A DNA stretch of 64,000 nucleotides, from assembly GCF_027409185.1 (NCBI RefSeq), contig NC_084462.1, positions 185,880,071 to 185,944,070 on the forward strand, given 5' to 3'. A model generated the notes under the pieces. The model was given only the letters and a program-made list of their open reading frames with translations, was not told the origin of the DNA and did not search any database. Made by a program: the position numbers and the translations under genes. Each line of letters opens with the position of its first letter. Within the stretch, counting starts at the first letter, position 1. The DNA is from Cynocephalus volans (Eukaryota; Chordata; Mammalia; Dermoptera; Cynocephalidae). This document shows positions 35,031-47,850 of this stretch, piece after piece.

Positions 35031-36600
35031 ACCTTTTTTTATTTCAAACATAATTGATTATGCATATTGTTGGGTACAGAGTTGAATATCAATACCCATG
35101 TATATTGTGTAATGATCAAATCAGGATAATTCTTATACTCATCATTACAAAATGGAATAATTCTTTGTGATGTTTTACCAGTTTCTCAGTGGACAGTCCA
35201 CCCAATCCAACATCCCATCTCTAGTAAGCACAGATCTTTTCTACCCTTCTGAAATCTCAACACATTATTGTTGTATCTTTCTTTCTCATTTATTTTCTTA
35301 TTTTACCTTCCACCTACGAATGAAGGCATGAGGTATTTTTTCTTTCAGTGCCTGGCTTAATTCAGTTAGTACTATTTTCCACAAACCAATCCATCTTCAT
35401 GATAATAGCAAAATTTTATTCTATTTTTATAGCTGTGTAGTATTTCATTATGTATTTATACCACATTTTCCTTATCTGGTTTCCTTATCCAGTGGACAAT
35501 AGGTTGTTTTCATATCCTGTCTATTTTAAATAGACCTGATTAACATAGGGGTGCAGGTATTTCTTCAACATGATGATTTCCATTCCTTTGTGTATATACG
35601 CAGAAGAGGGATGCTGGATTGTATGGTGGTTCTATCTAGTCGTCTGAGAAACCTCCACACAGTTTTCCATAACAGCTGCACCAAGTTGCAGTCCCACCGG
35701 AGGTGTAGGTCAGTTTCATTTTCTCCACATCCTCACCAGCATTTGTTATTCTCTGTCTTTTTGATAATAACCAGTCTAATTGATTTGAGATGATATCTCA
35801 GTGGGGTTTTGATTTGCATTTCCCTGATGAGTAGAGATATGGAACATTTTTTCATGTGTATGTGTCAATTTGTATGTCTTGCTTTTTTGTATTGTTTACA
35901 AATATTCATGAGATACGAAGCTGATTGTCACCCGTCATGCCCACCATGTGAAGACCAGATCTATACTGGAAGCATGCGCCTTACCACAAATTGTGTTTTT
36001 ACCCCATGTCCCCCATCCAATTATCCCACACCCCTCCCCCTTTTCTCCCCACTACAGTTTGTATCCCAAGGTATGTTCTCTCCCTCTGTAAGACCAACAC
36101 ACTACTGCGGACTTTTTTCCTTCCTTCTTCCTCTCTTAGCTCCCATTTTTGAGTGGGCATGTGCAGTAATGATCCCTCTGTGCTTTGCTTATTTCACTCA
36201 ACATAAGTTTCTCCAGGCTCATCCACGTTGTGGTAAATGGGAGTCTATTCAGCTCTTTTGCCCATTTTTTAATTGTATTACTTGTTTGTTTGTTTTCACT
36301 GTTAATTTGTTTGAGATTTTTGCATATACTGAATCTTAATCTCTTGTCATATTCATAGTTTGCAAATATTTTCTTCTATTCTGTAGGTTGGCTTTTCAAT
36401 CTGATTGTTGTTTCCTTTGCTGTGCAGAAGATTTTTAGTTTAATATACTCCCAGTTTTCTTTTTTCCTTTTGTTACCTGTTTTTTTAGATCATATTCGTA
36501 AAGTTTTTGCCCAGTCCTACATCCTGAAATGTGTTTCCTATATTTTCTTTTGCATGTTTTCTAGTCTAAGGTCTTCAACCATATCTTCAATATCTTCAAC
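35030..36600 (-). mobile_element. Two nested antisense L1 3' ends
   Basis: The older L1 (35030-35885 and again 36240-36600) is interrupted by a younger L1 3' UTR (about 35887-36240; ATTCATGAGATACGAAGCTG). In a normal ORF2 the older text would run on across the break, from GTATGTCTTGCTTTTTTGT into TTCAGCTCTTTTGCCCATT. This shows the order of insertion. Confidence 0.8.
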
Positions 36601-37690
36601 CATATTCAAAAATCAACTGAAAATAAATTAAAAACTTAAATGTAATTTTAAAAATTATAATAGCAATAGAAACAAACAGTGGTAAAATTCTTCACGATAT
36701 TGCTCTGAGCAAGAATTTTTGAGTAAGATTCCAAAAACAAAGACAACAAAAGCAAAATGTGATAAATGGGATTAAATCAAACTAGAAAGCTACTGCACAT
36801 CAAAGAATACATTCAGCAGTGTGAATAGACAATCTTCTGAATAAAATAAAAAATTTTCAAACTATACATCTGGTTAGCAGTTAATACTCAAAGTATATAA
36901 GGAGCATAAACAATTCAATAGCAAAGAAACAAATAACTCAATTAAAAAATAGGCAAAATCCCTAAGTGTACATGAGGGTTTTTTTTTTCTAGTTTTGAGT
37001 TTGCCTTAATTTGAAAAACTGATGCACGTTATGTGTAAGTATGTGTTCTAATGTTTTACCAGTGGAGAGGAACTGCATGTATTACATTTCACAATGTACT
37101 CATCCTTCCATTTCACCAATTATTGTAAGACTACAGAATGAAAAACACAGTACATGATATTTTTGTCTCCACTAAATTTGTCTGAATATACATTTCAAAA
37201 AGGTTACATAAATATATGAATTTCTTTTAAAAAGAAGAAACACAGATAGCCAGTAGGTATATGAAAAAATGCTCAAAAAACTCTAACCATCAGTGATATG
37301 CAAATAAATATTACAATGTAATATCAACTCACCCCATTCAAAATAACAGGTAGCAAAAAGCCAAAAAATAAATAAATTTCAGAGCAGAAATAAACAAAAA
37401 AGTAACCAAAATAATTTAAAACATCAGTAAAATGAAGAGCTGACTTTTTGAAAACATAAATATATTGGCAAATCTTTAGTTAGACTAACCAAGAAATAAA
37501 GATAATATTCAAATAAATAAAATAAATGAAAAAAGTCATTAAATATGATAGCACAGAAATCCAAAATAATGATTAAATAAATGGAGGCTGTCATGAATAA
37601 CTCTATGCCAATAACCTTGATAACATAGAAGAAATGGTTAAATTCCAGGGCTTATTCAATCCACTAAGACTAAGTGATGGAGAAATAAGA
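36600..37690 (+). mobile_element. Old L1 ORF2 fragments, sense
   Basis: 36600-36960 is degraded ORF2 C-terminal sequence. 37230-37690 includes RT-domain text (GACTTTTTGAAAACATAAAT) in a different order, so at least two fragments are joined. No open frame. Confidence 0.65.
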
Positions 37691-37801
37691 AACCTGATGG
37701 GGGGGGAAGGAGGAGGGAGGGAGGGGTTGGTGATGGGCAACAATAATCAGCCACAATGTATATCGACAAAATAAAATTTTTTTAAAAAAAGAAACCCGAT
37801 C
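37691..37801 (+). mobile_element. Short retroposed tail (about 100 bp) with target-site duplication
   Basis: A run of G and GGAGG, then CAACAATAATCAGCCACAAT, an AATAAAA-type end and a short A tail. It is flanked by near-identical AAGAAACCTGAT / AAGAAACCCGAT, a target-site duplication of about 12 bp. It looks like only the last 100 bases of an L1 3' UTR, inserted into an old L1. Confidence 0.75.
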
Positions 37802-37839
37802 AAACTAATAACGAGTGAGAAAATCGAATCAATACTACA

Positions 37840-39290
37840 AAATCTTGCTGAAGTCCAGCTTCAGTGAGGGGTGGGTACCTGAAAAGGGATGTAGAGGGTT
37901 GCCGAAAATAACAAACACAAACGGAGGCCTCAATGCATCAGTATGCATGTTCTCTCTCTGCAGGCTGTTAGCGTGTTTTAGCTGGAGCCCAGTAGAGAAT
38001 GAGACAATGCCTTTTATTTAGTTTTTTCTCTGCAGGGGGATATTGGGTACTATTTTTATTGTATCAGCAAGCTTAAATCAATAGTCCAAAAAGCAGGGAG
38101 GAAACTTTTTTAGAGGTCAGCCTGTCCTTTCCTTTTGTCAGCATGTCTCAGGTGATCAACTCATGCTTCTTTTTCCTGGAATCAGGTCATCAGTTTGAAA
38201 CCATCCCTTCATTGTCTTGAAGTTATCTTGTGACCTTCTTCTGTTAGCAAGCTGTGGTTAATAGCCACCCTATTAACAGAGTGGTAGCTATTTTGATTAC
38301 AAAGTGTTAGATCTATTCTTAAACGTAAATACTACTTTGCTAAAAGGAAAAATGTTAACATTTAAATTCTAATGGGGGTCTAATGATTTAATGTTCCAAT
38401 GAAATGAAACTACTGTTCATGTGGAAAAAGAACAGTGGATATTTGAGAAGCATTATCATGCACATTTTAAGGTTATGCATTGGCTGTGGCCCTATAAACT
38501 TGATCTAAATATCAAAGTGTCATTGTGCACAGCACCATCACTCACAAAACCACTCTCTTATTTTTCTAAGATCTAATTTTGCAGGTTTAATAATTTTACA
38601 GCATATATTTTTATCCCAACACCTGATTCTTAATGATTTATTTAAAACTGGACACGACCAAGTAAAGGGAATTCTACAGTTTCATGCACATATACTTAAT
38701 TTATCCCAATCATATAATTTCCCATTAATACCAACCATTCTCTTGCCATTAATATAATCTCCTGTAAATAATGTTTGCCAACTTACATCATATTTTGGAC
38801 GTCCCCTAGAAGGATATCAAATTTTTCCTTTCCCCATTTTGTATCCCGTATATCCATTTACCCAGACGGTCGGGAGAGGATGGAAATTTCCTTTTTGAAA
38901 TACCTTAACATGTTTAGGCTGCAGCCCATATCTAGTCATGAGTAGTGCTTTTGGAACATATGTTGGTGTGGTCAATTTATTATGAGGGGATAATTTTAAA
39001 TTGTCCAATTTACTCAGATACTCTGTGGGTATGTTTAGTTCAATGACTGAAAAATCATTTGTGTTATTTTTACAGACTTTTGGGAATTCAGAGAACTGCC
39101 ATGCTAACCAAAATATCGAAAGAGAACGCAAAAGCAGTACCACGAAGCCAAGGCAGTAGTCCTTACGGGTGCAGCAAGTGCTCGTAGCTATGGCCTTGCC
39201 AAAAGCTCGCCCTCCAGTGGACTTGCCAACTCAGAGAGGGCAGCCCAAGCTGATTCCTTAAGGATCCTGCCATGGCGTGGACCACGCCAG
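37840..39290 (-). mobile_element. Decayed ERV 3' part (possible LTR plus env-like region)
   Basis: Minus-strand frame 38817-39143 (108 codons) begins with a hydrophobic, signal-peptide-like stretch and continues as a plausible secreted domain; N-linked glycosylation sites are possible. Below it, interrupted frames include another hydrophobic stretch near 38260. About 37845-38160 could be the 3' LTR, with an AATAAA on the minus strand near 38010. Betaretrovirus-like (ERVK) is my best guess; a diagnostic motif is lacking. Bounded at 39290 by a sense L1. Confidence 0.4.
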
Positions 39291-40158
39291 CATAAGAAGA
39301 GACAATGCCTATATATAATGATAAGCAGATCTATACAGCTAGAAGACAGAACAATCATAAATACATATGTATCTGGAGCACCCATATATATCAAGCAAAC
39401 TCTCTTAGACCTAAAGAAAGAAATAGGCTCTAATACATAAACAGTGGGTGGTCTGAACAACCATTTCATGATATGGGACAGATATCCCAAGCAACAAATC
39501 AACAAAGAGACACAGTATTTAATCTACACCTTACACCAACAAGACCTGGCAGATATATACAGAACATTTCACCAAACAACAAAAGAATATACTTTCTTCT
39601 TATAAGGTCATGGAACATTCTCCAGTATAGACTACATAGTAGGACAAAAATGTAGTCTCTGCTCATTGAAAAACCTTAATGCATTCCAGGTATCTTTTCA
39701 GACCACAATGGACTTAAACTGGAAATTTATAATAAGCAAAACTCATGAAACTGTACAAATACATGAATACTAAAAAACAGGCTCCTAAATGACCTATAGG
39801 TCAAAGAAGAAATTAAACAGGAAAAGAAAAAATTTCTTGAAACTAATGAAAATAAAGATACATCATAACAAAACCAGTGGGATACTGCAAAAAGCAATAC
39901 TCAGAGGCAAGTTTATTACAATAAATGCTTACATCAAAAGAATGGAAAAACTTCAAATAAACCACATAAGAGTATACCTCTAAGAACTTGAAAAACAACA
40001 CCAATCCAAACCTAAGGGTAGTAGACAGAAAAATAAATAATTAAGATCAGAGCAGAACTAAATGAAATAGAGACCCAAAAAACAATGGAAAATATTAACA
40101 AACCAAAAAGTTGCTTTTTCAAGAAGATAAATAAAATAGACAAATCATTAGCTAGGTT

Positions 40159-40193
<35 letters not shown>

Positions 40194-42760
40194 AACTAGA
40201 GAGAAGACCCAAATAACATAAATCATAAATGAAAAAAGAGACATTAAATTCAATACCTCAGAAATACAAAGAATAAGTAGAGAGTATTATGAACAACAAT
40301 ATGAAACCAAATATAAAAATCTGGAAGAAATGAATAAGTTTCTAGACACACACAAACTACCAAGACTGAATCAAGAACAGACAGAAAACCAGAATGGGCC
40401 AATAACAAGCAAGGAGATTGAATTGGAAATCAGCAATCTTCCAACAATGAAAAGTCCAGGACTGGATGACATTACAGCTGAATTATGTCAACCTTTTAAA
40501 GAGAAGTTAATGACAATTCTCCTCAAACTATTCTAAAAATTGAAAGAGAAGCTACTCTCCCAAACTCATTCTATGAGGTAAAGACAAAACAAAAACAGAA
40601 AAATACAGACCAATGTCCTTGGTGATCATAGATGTAAAAATTCTCAACAAAATATTAGCAATCAGAATACAGCAACACATTAAAAAAATTATACCTCATG
40701 ATCAAGTGGGATTCATACAAGGGATGCAATGATGGTTCAACATATGAAAGTTAATAAATGTGATGCATCGCATCAACAAACTCATGAACAAAAACCTTAT
40801 GAATATCTCAACAGACGCTTAAAAAGCATTTGACAAAATTCGACATCCTAGAGCTGGTTAATAACTTCATTAACATTGGAGGATACAAGTCAGGTCCATT
40901 TATATACTGAAATAATAAACTAACAGAAAGAGAAATAAAGAAAGTAAGCGCATTTAAAAATGTCAAGAAAAAAAAACTAGAGATCAATTTAATGAAGAAG
41001 GTGAAAGATCTTTCATATGAGATGTAGAAAACACTTCTGAAAGAAATTAGAGAAGACACGAAAGAAGGAAACATATTCCATGCTCTTGGATTGTAAGAAT
41101 TAACATTGTGAAAATGACTATACTATCGAAAGCAATCTACAGATTCAATGAATTCCCAATCAAAATGCCCATGAGATTCCTCATAGAAATGGGGAAAAAA
41201 AACATTCTTAATTTTCATATGGAAAAACAGAAGACCCTGAATAGACAAAGAAATCTTGAGCAAAAAATATAAAGCCAGAGGCATAACACTACTTGATTTC
41301 AAATTATACTACAAAGCTATAGTATCAAAAACAGCATGGTACTGACATAACAAAAGACACTCAGACCAGTGCAGCAGAATTGAGAATCAATAAATCACCC
41401 CACAGGCTTGCAGCCATCTGATATTGGAGAAAGGGAACAAAAATCTACATTGGTAAAAGACTGCCTCTTCCACAAGTGGTGCTGGGAAAATTGGATATCC
41501 ATATGCAGAAGAATGCAACTAGAGATACCCCTCTCAAAATATACTAAAATCAACTCAAAATGGGTTAGAGACTTTAATATTAGACCTGAAATCATAAACA
41601 TACCAAAGGAAAATATAGGTGAAACACTTCAAGAACTAGGTCGGTGCACAGACTTTATGACCATGAGCCTGAAATCACAAGCTACAAAAGAAAAAATAAA
41701 CAAATGGGACTATATCAAACTAAAAACCTTCTGCACAGCAAAGGGAACAATCATGAGAGTGAAATGACAACCTACAGTGTGGGAGAAAATTTTTGCCAAT
41801 ATGCATCTGACAAGGGATGAATTCCATGTTAGAGAAGTAACGCAAGCAATTACATAGTAAAAACACAAATACCCCAGTTAAAAAATGGGCAAATGAGCTG
41901 AACAGACATTTTTCAAAGAAATACATACAGATGGCCAACAGGTACATTAAAAAAATGCTCAACATCCCTAGTCATCAGGGAAATGCAAATTAAAACTACA
42001 CCGAGATTCTACCTCACTCCAGTTAGTCTGGCTAGAATCAAATAGACAGTGAATAACAAATGCTCTTCTGGATGTGGAAAGAAGGAAATGCTCCAGCACT
42101 GCTGGTGGGACTGTAAATTAGTACAACCACTATGGAAAACAATGTGGAGATTTCTCAAATAACTACAGATAGATCTTTAATACAATTCAGCAATCCCACT
42201 TCTGGGTATACACCCAGAAGAATGGAAATGATCTTATTCAAGGGATACCTGCACTCCTGTATTCATCACAGCTCTTTTTAAAATAGCCAAGACATGGAAT
42301 CAACTTAAATGTCCATTGATGGTTGATTGGATAAGGAAATTGTGGTATTTATGCACCACAGAATACTACTCTGCAATAAAAAAGAATGAAATTCTCCCAT
42401 TTGCGACAACATGTGTGAGCCGGGAGAAACTTACATTGAGTAAAATAAGCAAAGCACAGAGGGATATTTGCCGCATATGCTCACTCATAAGTGGGAGCTG
42501 AGAGAGATGGAAGGAAGGAAAGAAAGTCCCCAGTGGTGCACTGGACTTGCAGAGGGAGAGAACATACATTGGGATAAAAAGTGGAGTGGTGGGGGGAGTG
42601 GGAGGTGGAGGGAGACTTGGGTAATTGTGTGGGGGACATGGGGCACTAATGCAAGTTGTGGTAATGGACATGCTGCCAGTATGAATCTGGAACTCACATC
42701 TTCAGCACGAGGGCTGACAATCAGGTTTCTATCTCATGAATATTTATAGCCAATAAAAAA
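39290..42760 (+). mobile_element. L1, sense, nearly complete ORF2 and 3' UTR, dead
   Basis: Sense ORF2 from within the endonuclease domain to the end, then the 3' UTR (G-rich stretch 42580-42620; end near 42760, with AATAAAAAATAAA). Remnant frames are 39789-39983, 40330-40536 (KSPGLDDITAEL) and 41408-41767 (KYTKINSKWVRDFNIRPE). Stops, frameshifts and an RT-region deletion inactivate it. ORF1 and the 5' UTR are absent. Confidence 0.9.
40160..40195. repeat. (CAA)n microsatellite in L1 ORF2
   Basis: About eleven AAC/CAA units replace the usual coding text. Read on the other strand it gives a poly-Val frame, which is an artefact. Confidence 0.95.
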
Positions 42761-43935
42761 TAAATTCTAGATTGGTAAGTTTAAAAAATGTATTAAGGAC
42801 TTAAATCTATATGCTGGAACTATAAAACTCCTAAAGGAAACCATAGGGTAAACACTTCAGAAAATAGGACTGGGCGAAGACATTCTGAATATGTCCCCAC
42901 AAGTACAGACAACAACAACAAAAATAAACAAATCTTATTTTAGCAAACTAGAACCTTCTGCATAGCAGTAGGAACAACTAAGAGAGTGAAAAGACAACCT
43001 GCAGAGTGGAAGAAAGTATTTGTAAGTTATGAATCTGACAGAGGATAAATATCCAGAATGTGCAAGAAACTCATAACAGTTAAAAAACACCCCTATTAAA
43101 AAATCATCAAAGGAGCTGCATAGGCATTTCCCAAAGGAAGATCTACGAAGGGCCAACAGACACATGGAAAAATGCTCAACATCAGGCAAATGCAAATCCA
43201 AACCACATTGAGATGTCATCTCACCACAGTTAGACTTGCTGTTATCAACGAGACAGGGAATAAAATATGCAGCTGAGGATGTGGGGAAAGACAAACTATT
43301 GTACCCTGTTGGTGCTGCTTTAAATAATCGCACCCCTTATGGAAAACAGTGTGGGACTTCCTCAAACAAATACAGACACAAGTGCCATATGATCCAGCAA
43401 TCCCACTGCTGGAATATTCCTAAAGAATGGAAACCATCCCGTCTGTGGGATACCAGCAGTCCCATATCTAGGTCTATTAACAGTAGTCAAGGTTGAGAAC
43501 CAACACTGCGTAAGGAAAATGTGCTGTAAATACACAAAGGAATACGACCCTGCCCTAAAAATAATGAAGTACTGTCATCCACAGCAGCGTGGAGGAACTT
43601 AGAGAACATTATGTTAAGTAAAGCAAACCAGGCACAGAAAGGGAAATGCTACATAGCCCCTCTTAGAAATGGGAGCTGACAATGAAGAAAAAGAGGTACC
43701 ACAATCACAATAATATGTTGAACTTTCAAAAGAAGACAACAGAACGGAGGTTACCAGAGGTGGGAAAGGGTGAGTGTGACAGGGGTAAGGGAGGAATTGT
43801 TAAAAGTCCACCTAAATCAATTACATTGTGTAATGTTGAATATTCGAATTATCCTGATTTGAACACACATGCTGCACACAGGGATTGATATTCAAAACCG
43901 TTACCCACAGATAAGTACAATCAACTATGTTCCAA
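42760..43935 (+). mobile_element. Older L1 3' end, sense
   Basis: Degraded ORF2 C-terminal sequence (42770-43650) and 3' UTR ending with GATTGATATTCAAAACCG near 43890 and AACTATGTTCCAAAA near 43935. Adjacent to, but more diverged than, the L1 ending at 42760. Confidence 0.82.
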
Positions 43936-44123
43936 AAAAGAAGAATACATTTCACGGAAGTAAAATCCACTGAATTTGAGGCCAGTTTATTTTCCACCCA
44001 CTGACACACAAAATTCTTCACCGTAAGTCTATAACAGTGTCTACCTCTTGCTCGCCAGTTCCAATCAGCATGAAGTAATCAATGTAATAAATGATTACAT
44101 CTGATAGCTTGTGGCAGGCAAGG
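43936..44123 (-). mobile_element. ERV reverse-transcriptase fragment, minus strand
   Basis: The minus-strand translation has the palm motif region YYIDYFMLIG followed by EQEV, resembling the YIDD box of retroviral RT with the second Asp changed to Tyr. About 190 bp are left. It directly abuts the LTR starting at 44124. It is not the missing RT of that provirus, because it lies outside the LTR. Confidence 0.65.
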
Positions 44124-44333
44124 CTGAAAGGACGAGTTGACACCAGTTGACGATCCACCAGAGAGAGCTCATTTATTAGGCGGCACACACACATATATAT
44201 AGGGCTTCTAGGGAAGGCTGATTGGCTTAAAATACAATCCTTACTTAGAGGGCAACCAGCGCCATGATGGGATGTGGCCAAGAAGGACTTATGTGATCAG
44301 GGTGTGATCCCTTGGGGCATTTGGGTCCCTACA
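44124..44333 (-). repeat. 3' LTR of the ERV-F-type provirus
   Basis: 210 bp, homologous to 50623-50906, with about ten substitutions by eye and lacking about 71 bp that the other LTR has (50752-50822 region). The minus strand begins TGTAGGGACC and ends in TTTCA, where the other LTR ends in TTACA. AATAAA on the minus strand (near 44170-44175) is a plausible polyadenylation signal. Confidence 0.93.
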
Positions 44334-44334
44334 T

Positions 44335-44350
44335 TCCTCCCTTTTTCTTG
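44335..44350 (-). other. Polypurine tract before the 3' LTR
   Basis: Minus strand AAGAAAAAGGGAGGAA ends one base before the LTR start. This is the expected plus-strand DNA priming site for retroviral reverse transcription. Confidence 0.85.
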
Positions 44351-44631
44351 TTTTAGGAAAAGGGACGTTGAAGTCATCGAGCTACTTCCTGCTGAACTGG
44401 GGCGTTGTGGGGGGGTCAAAGGGAGAAAGGTACATAAATACCTATTATGAAACCCCATAGGAGGGTGGAGAAACAACTAATTTCAAAAGGGGAAAAGTCC
44501 ATAAACGTTCCTTGAAGCCACAAGTCGAATATGCACCGGTTCCATTGTTCGTAGTTGGAGACTGGAGGGAGCAGCCAGGCGTCGGTGGCGAGGGCGTGTA
44601 GGATGCGTTTCCTCTGTAAGGTGGTGTCTCT

Positions 44632-45823
44632 TCAGCATCGGCTGAGGCGCTCACGAGATGAGGCGGGGGGTTCATCGGTTCCTAGAAGATGGTAGTTTCT
44701 AAGCAAAAGCTGGTTTAAGGCCTGATTAGAGATTTTTCCCACTTGGGTTTGAAGAAACCTAATGATGCAGGGCAAGAAAAGGCAGGTTATGAGGATAATG
44801 ATTAGAGGTCCCAAAATGGGCCAAATCCAAGTTAGGATAGGGTTTAAGATAAAAGAAGGAAAGGGGTTAGAACTGGATGTGGTTCGTAGGGTGGAAGCCA
44901 ATTCGGTGAGTTTGATGTTTGTTTCTACTAGACCAGATTCATTGATATATCAACAGCATTCTTCACCAAGGAAGATGCAAGTACCTCCTTTTTCTGCGGT
45001 GAGGAGGTCTAGTGCTCTGCGGTTTTCGAGGGTGACCTGAGCTAAAGAGGTAATTTGTCTCTGTAGAGAGGAAAGAGATTCGGCAGTGGAGGTCAGAACC
45101 CCTTCAAGTTTAGCATTTATGTCTTCGACCGCCCATAAACTGTGTCCTAAGGCTCCTCCCGACAGGCCGGCTCTGACCGCTGATGTTGTTAGGGAAATAC
45201 CAACCATGATCGGGAGGAAGGTGGCCCTTTTTTTTGCCTTGAGGGTGGATGAAGAAGATGGAACAGTTCTGAACTTGTGTACAGAGTGAGTTGAGGAACG
45301 ATGGTGACAAGAAGGCATGGGGCAGTAAGATGAGGCAGGATGGAGGTAGAGAGGGTTCCATTGCACCAGAAAAAGAGCCTAATGGGGCGATGGTGTGGGT
45401 ATGAATGGTTGTTTTAAGATTACAATAAGACAGAGGAAAAGTTAGGGAGGAAGAGTTTCCGATGAAACAGTGACGGGGCAACAAAATATTATTGTGTTTG
45501 TTGTCAGGCTCCCAGAGAGGGACGTCCGGAAGGTTAAGGGGATCTGATGGTGGGGAGGAGGTAACATTGAGAGGAAGGGAAGCATTTAAGGGGACGGCCG
45601 CCAGGAGCAGTCGCATGAGAGAGGCACAAAGAAAACAATTTCCGGGAGAGAGACTCGGTGAGGTGTGGTCGAGCCATATATAGGAAGGGGTCTGAAGGCT
45701 CCCTGGGTGAAGTGAAAGGAATAGGAGAAGGCCAAGGAGAAGGTTCATGTCTCCAGAATTGGGGGTAGGGCTGAGGTCCGTGATAGGCAGAGTTTGAGAG
45801 GGTTGGAAGGATGAGGGATACAC
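44632..45823 (-). pseudogene. ERV-F-type env, broken
   Basis: Minus strand. The surface part is in frame 45823-45250, with a start followed by a hydrophobic leader and several N-glycosylation sites. The transmembrane part lies in another frame (45366-44950, then 44901-44632). The frame changes near an 8-base homopolymer at 45228-45235, at a basic cleavage-like stretch. The transmembrane subunit shows the heptad region, the immunosuppressive-domain-type segment and a CX6CC motif near 44955, then an in-frame TGA at 44950-44952, then a membrane span. The surface part is about 200 codons, roughly half the family's usual length. Gammaretrovirus-type by the CX6CC. Not able to encode an intact envelope. 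Confidence 0.85.
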
Positions 45824-45929
45824 TTTACCTGGCAGGGCAAGTTTAGCAGCAGTTGGAGTGCAAAGGATGAGAGGACATGGGTCTTCCCACTTAGGGGTTA
45901 GTGGGGTTTTAGGTTTCGGGGAAGTGTAG

Positions 45930-47850
45930 AATACTAATTGGCCTGGGCTGAGTGAAAGTTTATTTTTGGAAAGTGACAGATCTGGAAGTAGCCAGTCCTG
46001 GTACTTTCATAGCTCGGAGCGAAGGTGGGAGAGCAAGGGTAAGGCCATGGTGGGTGGTATGGGTCCTTCAGTCGCTGTGATCCCAGGGGGTAGGAGGGGC
46101 CTACCATACATGACTTCAAAAGGGGAAAGATTGGAGGGCCTTTTTGGGAGAGCCCTTGTCTTGAGTAGAGTGAGAGGTAGAAGATGGACCCAGTCAAGGT
46201 GTAATTCCAGAGACAATTCAGTTAGTATGTCCTTTAAGGTTCTGTTGGTTCTCTCTACCTTTCCAGATGCCTGAGGTCAGTAAGGGCAATGTAAGTGCCA
46301 GGGGAGAGAGAGTGACTGTGAGAGTTTCTTTATTACCTGGGCGGTAAATTCAGGTCCATTGTCAGATTGAATGGAAGTGGGCATCCAAAATCGTGGGATG
46401 AATTGGGAAAGGAGAGTCTGGGCTATGGTGGAGGCCTTTTTATTGGATGTAGGGAATGCCTCTACCCATCCTGAAAAGGTATCAACAAACACCAAGAGGT
46501 ATTTGAGGTGCCAGACAGAAGGCATGTGCATAAAATCGACTTACCAGTCGGCCGCAGGTGTCAGACCTCTGGCCTGGAGGGAGGGGTATGGCACAGGTTT
46601 GAAAGGGGTGATAGGATTGGTATGCTGGCAGATTGTGCATGAGGAGGAAATTTTTTGCAAGAGGGCTTTGTCAGATGGGGTGATTGAGAAGAAGTCTTGT
46701 AAAAACCGGGATAAATCTTGGGGGCTAGAGTGAAACAGGTCATGGCATCATTAGGCGGTTGAGGCTGACAGGGTGTCTGTGATCCTTGGGAGCCGTATGG
46801 AAGAATGGGAAGTTGGTTTTGTGTCTGTGGGTGCATTGCCACAGTGCGTGCGGTGAGGTCAGCCTTACAATTCCCGCGAGTGATTGGGGAATCGTCCCTC
46901 TGGTGGGCTCTGCATTGAATGAGTCCTAATTCACAAGGTAAATGGGATGCCTCAATTAATGTGGAGATTAAAGCTGAGTTGGTGATTGTGTTACCCTTGG
47001 TGTTAAGCAGACTGCGTTCTTTATATGGCGGCATGAGAGAGAAGTATATGAAAGACATATTTGGAGTCAGTGTATAAGTTAAAATTTCTTCCTTCAGCTA
47101 GAACGCAGGCTCACGTGGCAGCGATAAGTTCGGCCTGCTGGTTGGTAGTACCCTTGGGTAAAGGTTGGGCCTCTATAACCAAATCAAAGGAGACTATGGC
47201 ATACTCTGCATAATGAGTGTTTTCTTTCTTGAATGAGGACCCATCCGTGAACCATGTGAGATCAGTGTGAGATAGGGGTCCCTCAGTGATGGAAGAGTGG
47301 TAAGGTATAAAATTTTGAAGGCTTTCTATGCAGCTGTGCAAAGGGGTGTTTGGGGAATCTGGTATAGGCAGTTGGGTGGCCGGATTTAGGGGTGGGCAGG
47401 TAGTGAAGGATAGGGCAGGATTTTCCAGAAACGAGGTTAGGAGGGTTAGGATTCTGGAAGGTGGGAGGGATTGGAGAGCCTTATAGGTAAGGAGGTCTTT
47501 GAGGTGATGTGGTGAGAGAATGGTGACAGGTGCCCCAAATGTTAATTTGGATGCCTCCTTATGCAGTAACTGCCCTGCTGCTAGGGCTCTTAGACAGGGT
47601 GCCCAGCCTCGTACAGTGGGGTCCAACTGTTTTGATAGGTACAAGGTGGATATCTTGGACGAGACAAAAGGCGCCGTTAGGTTTTTTTACAGTGATTATG
47701 GGAGTATTGTCTGAATGATGAGGCTTAACCCGAGGAGGGCTGTTGTGGTTAATGGATACTGAGCCTGACAAATATAATTGGAGGGGTCTTTTAGTTTTAT
47801 TTGTACAGGGGAACACTGGGCCAGAGCGGGGCTGGCAGTGTCCCAAATTG
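45930..47850 (-). pseudogene. ERV-F-type pol (RT mostly deleted, RNase H, integrase), broken
   Basis: Minus strand. The RT start is visible (to the VQD motif at about 47655). It is followed almost at once by text that normally lies in the RT connection domain (YLSKQLDP, about 47640). Most of the RT palm, including the YXDD box, has been deleted, roughly 0.9-1 kb. RNase H follows: WFTDGSSF near 47245 and the AELIA segment near 47115, with its C-terminal part in frame 46561-47058. Integrase core motifs come next (FVDTFSGWVEAFP near 46490; SDNGPEF near 46360; the ERTN segment near 46250), then a C-terminal domain to about 45940. Several frame breaks. Confidence 0.88.
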
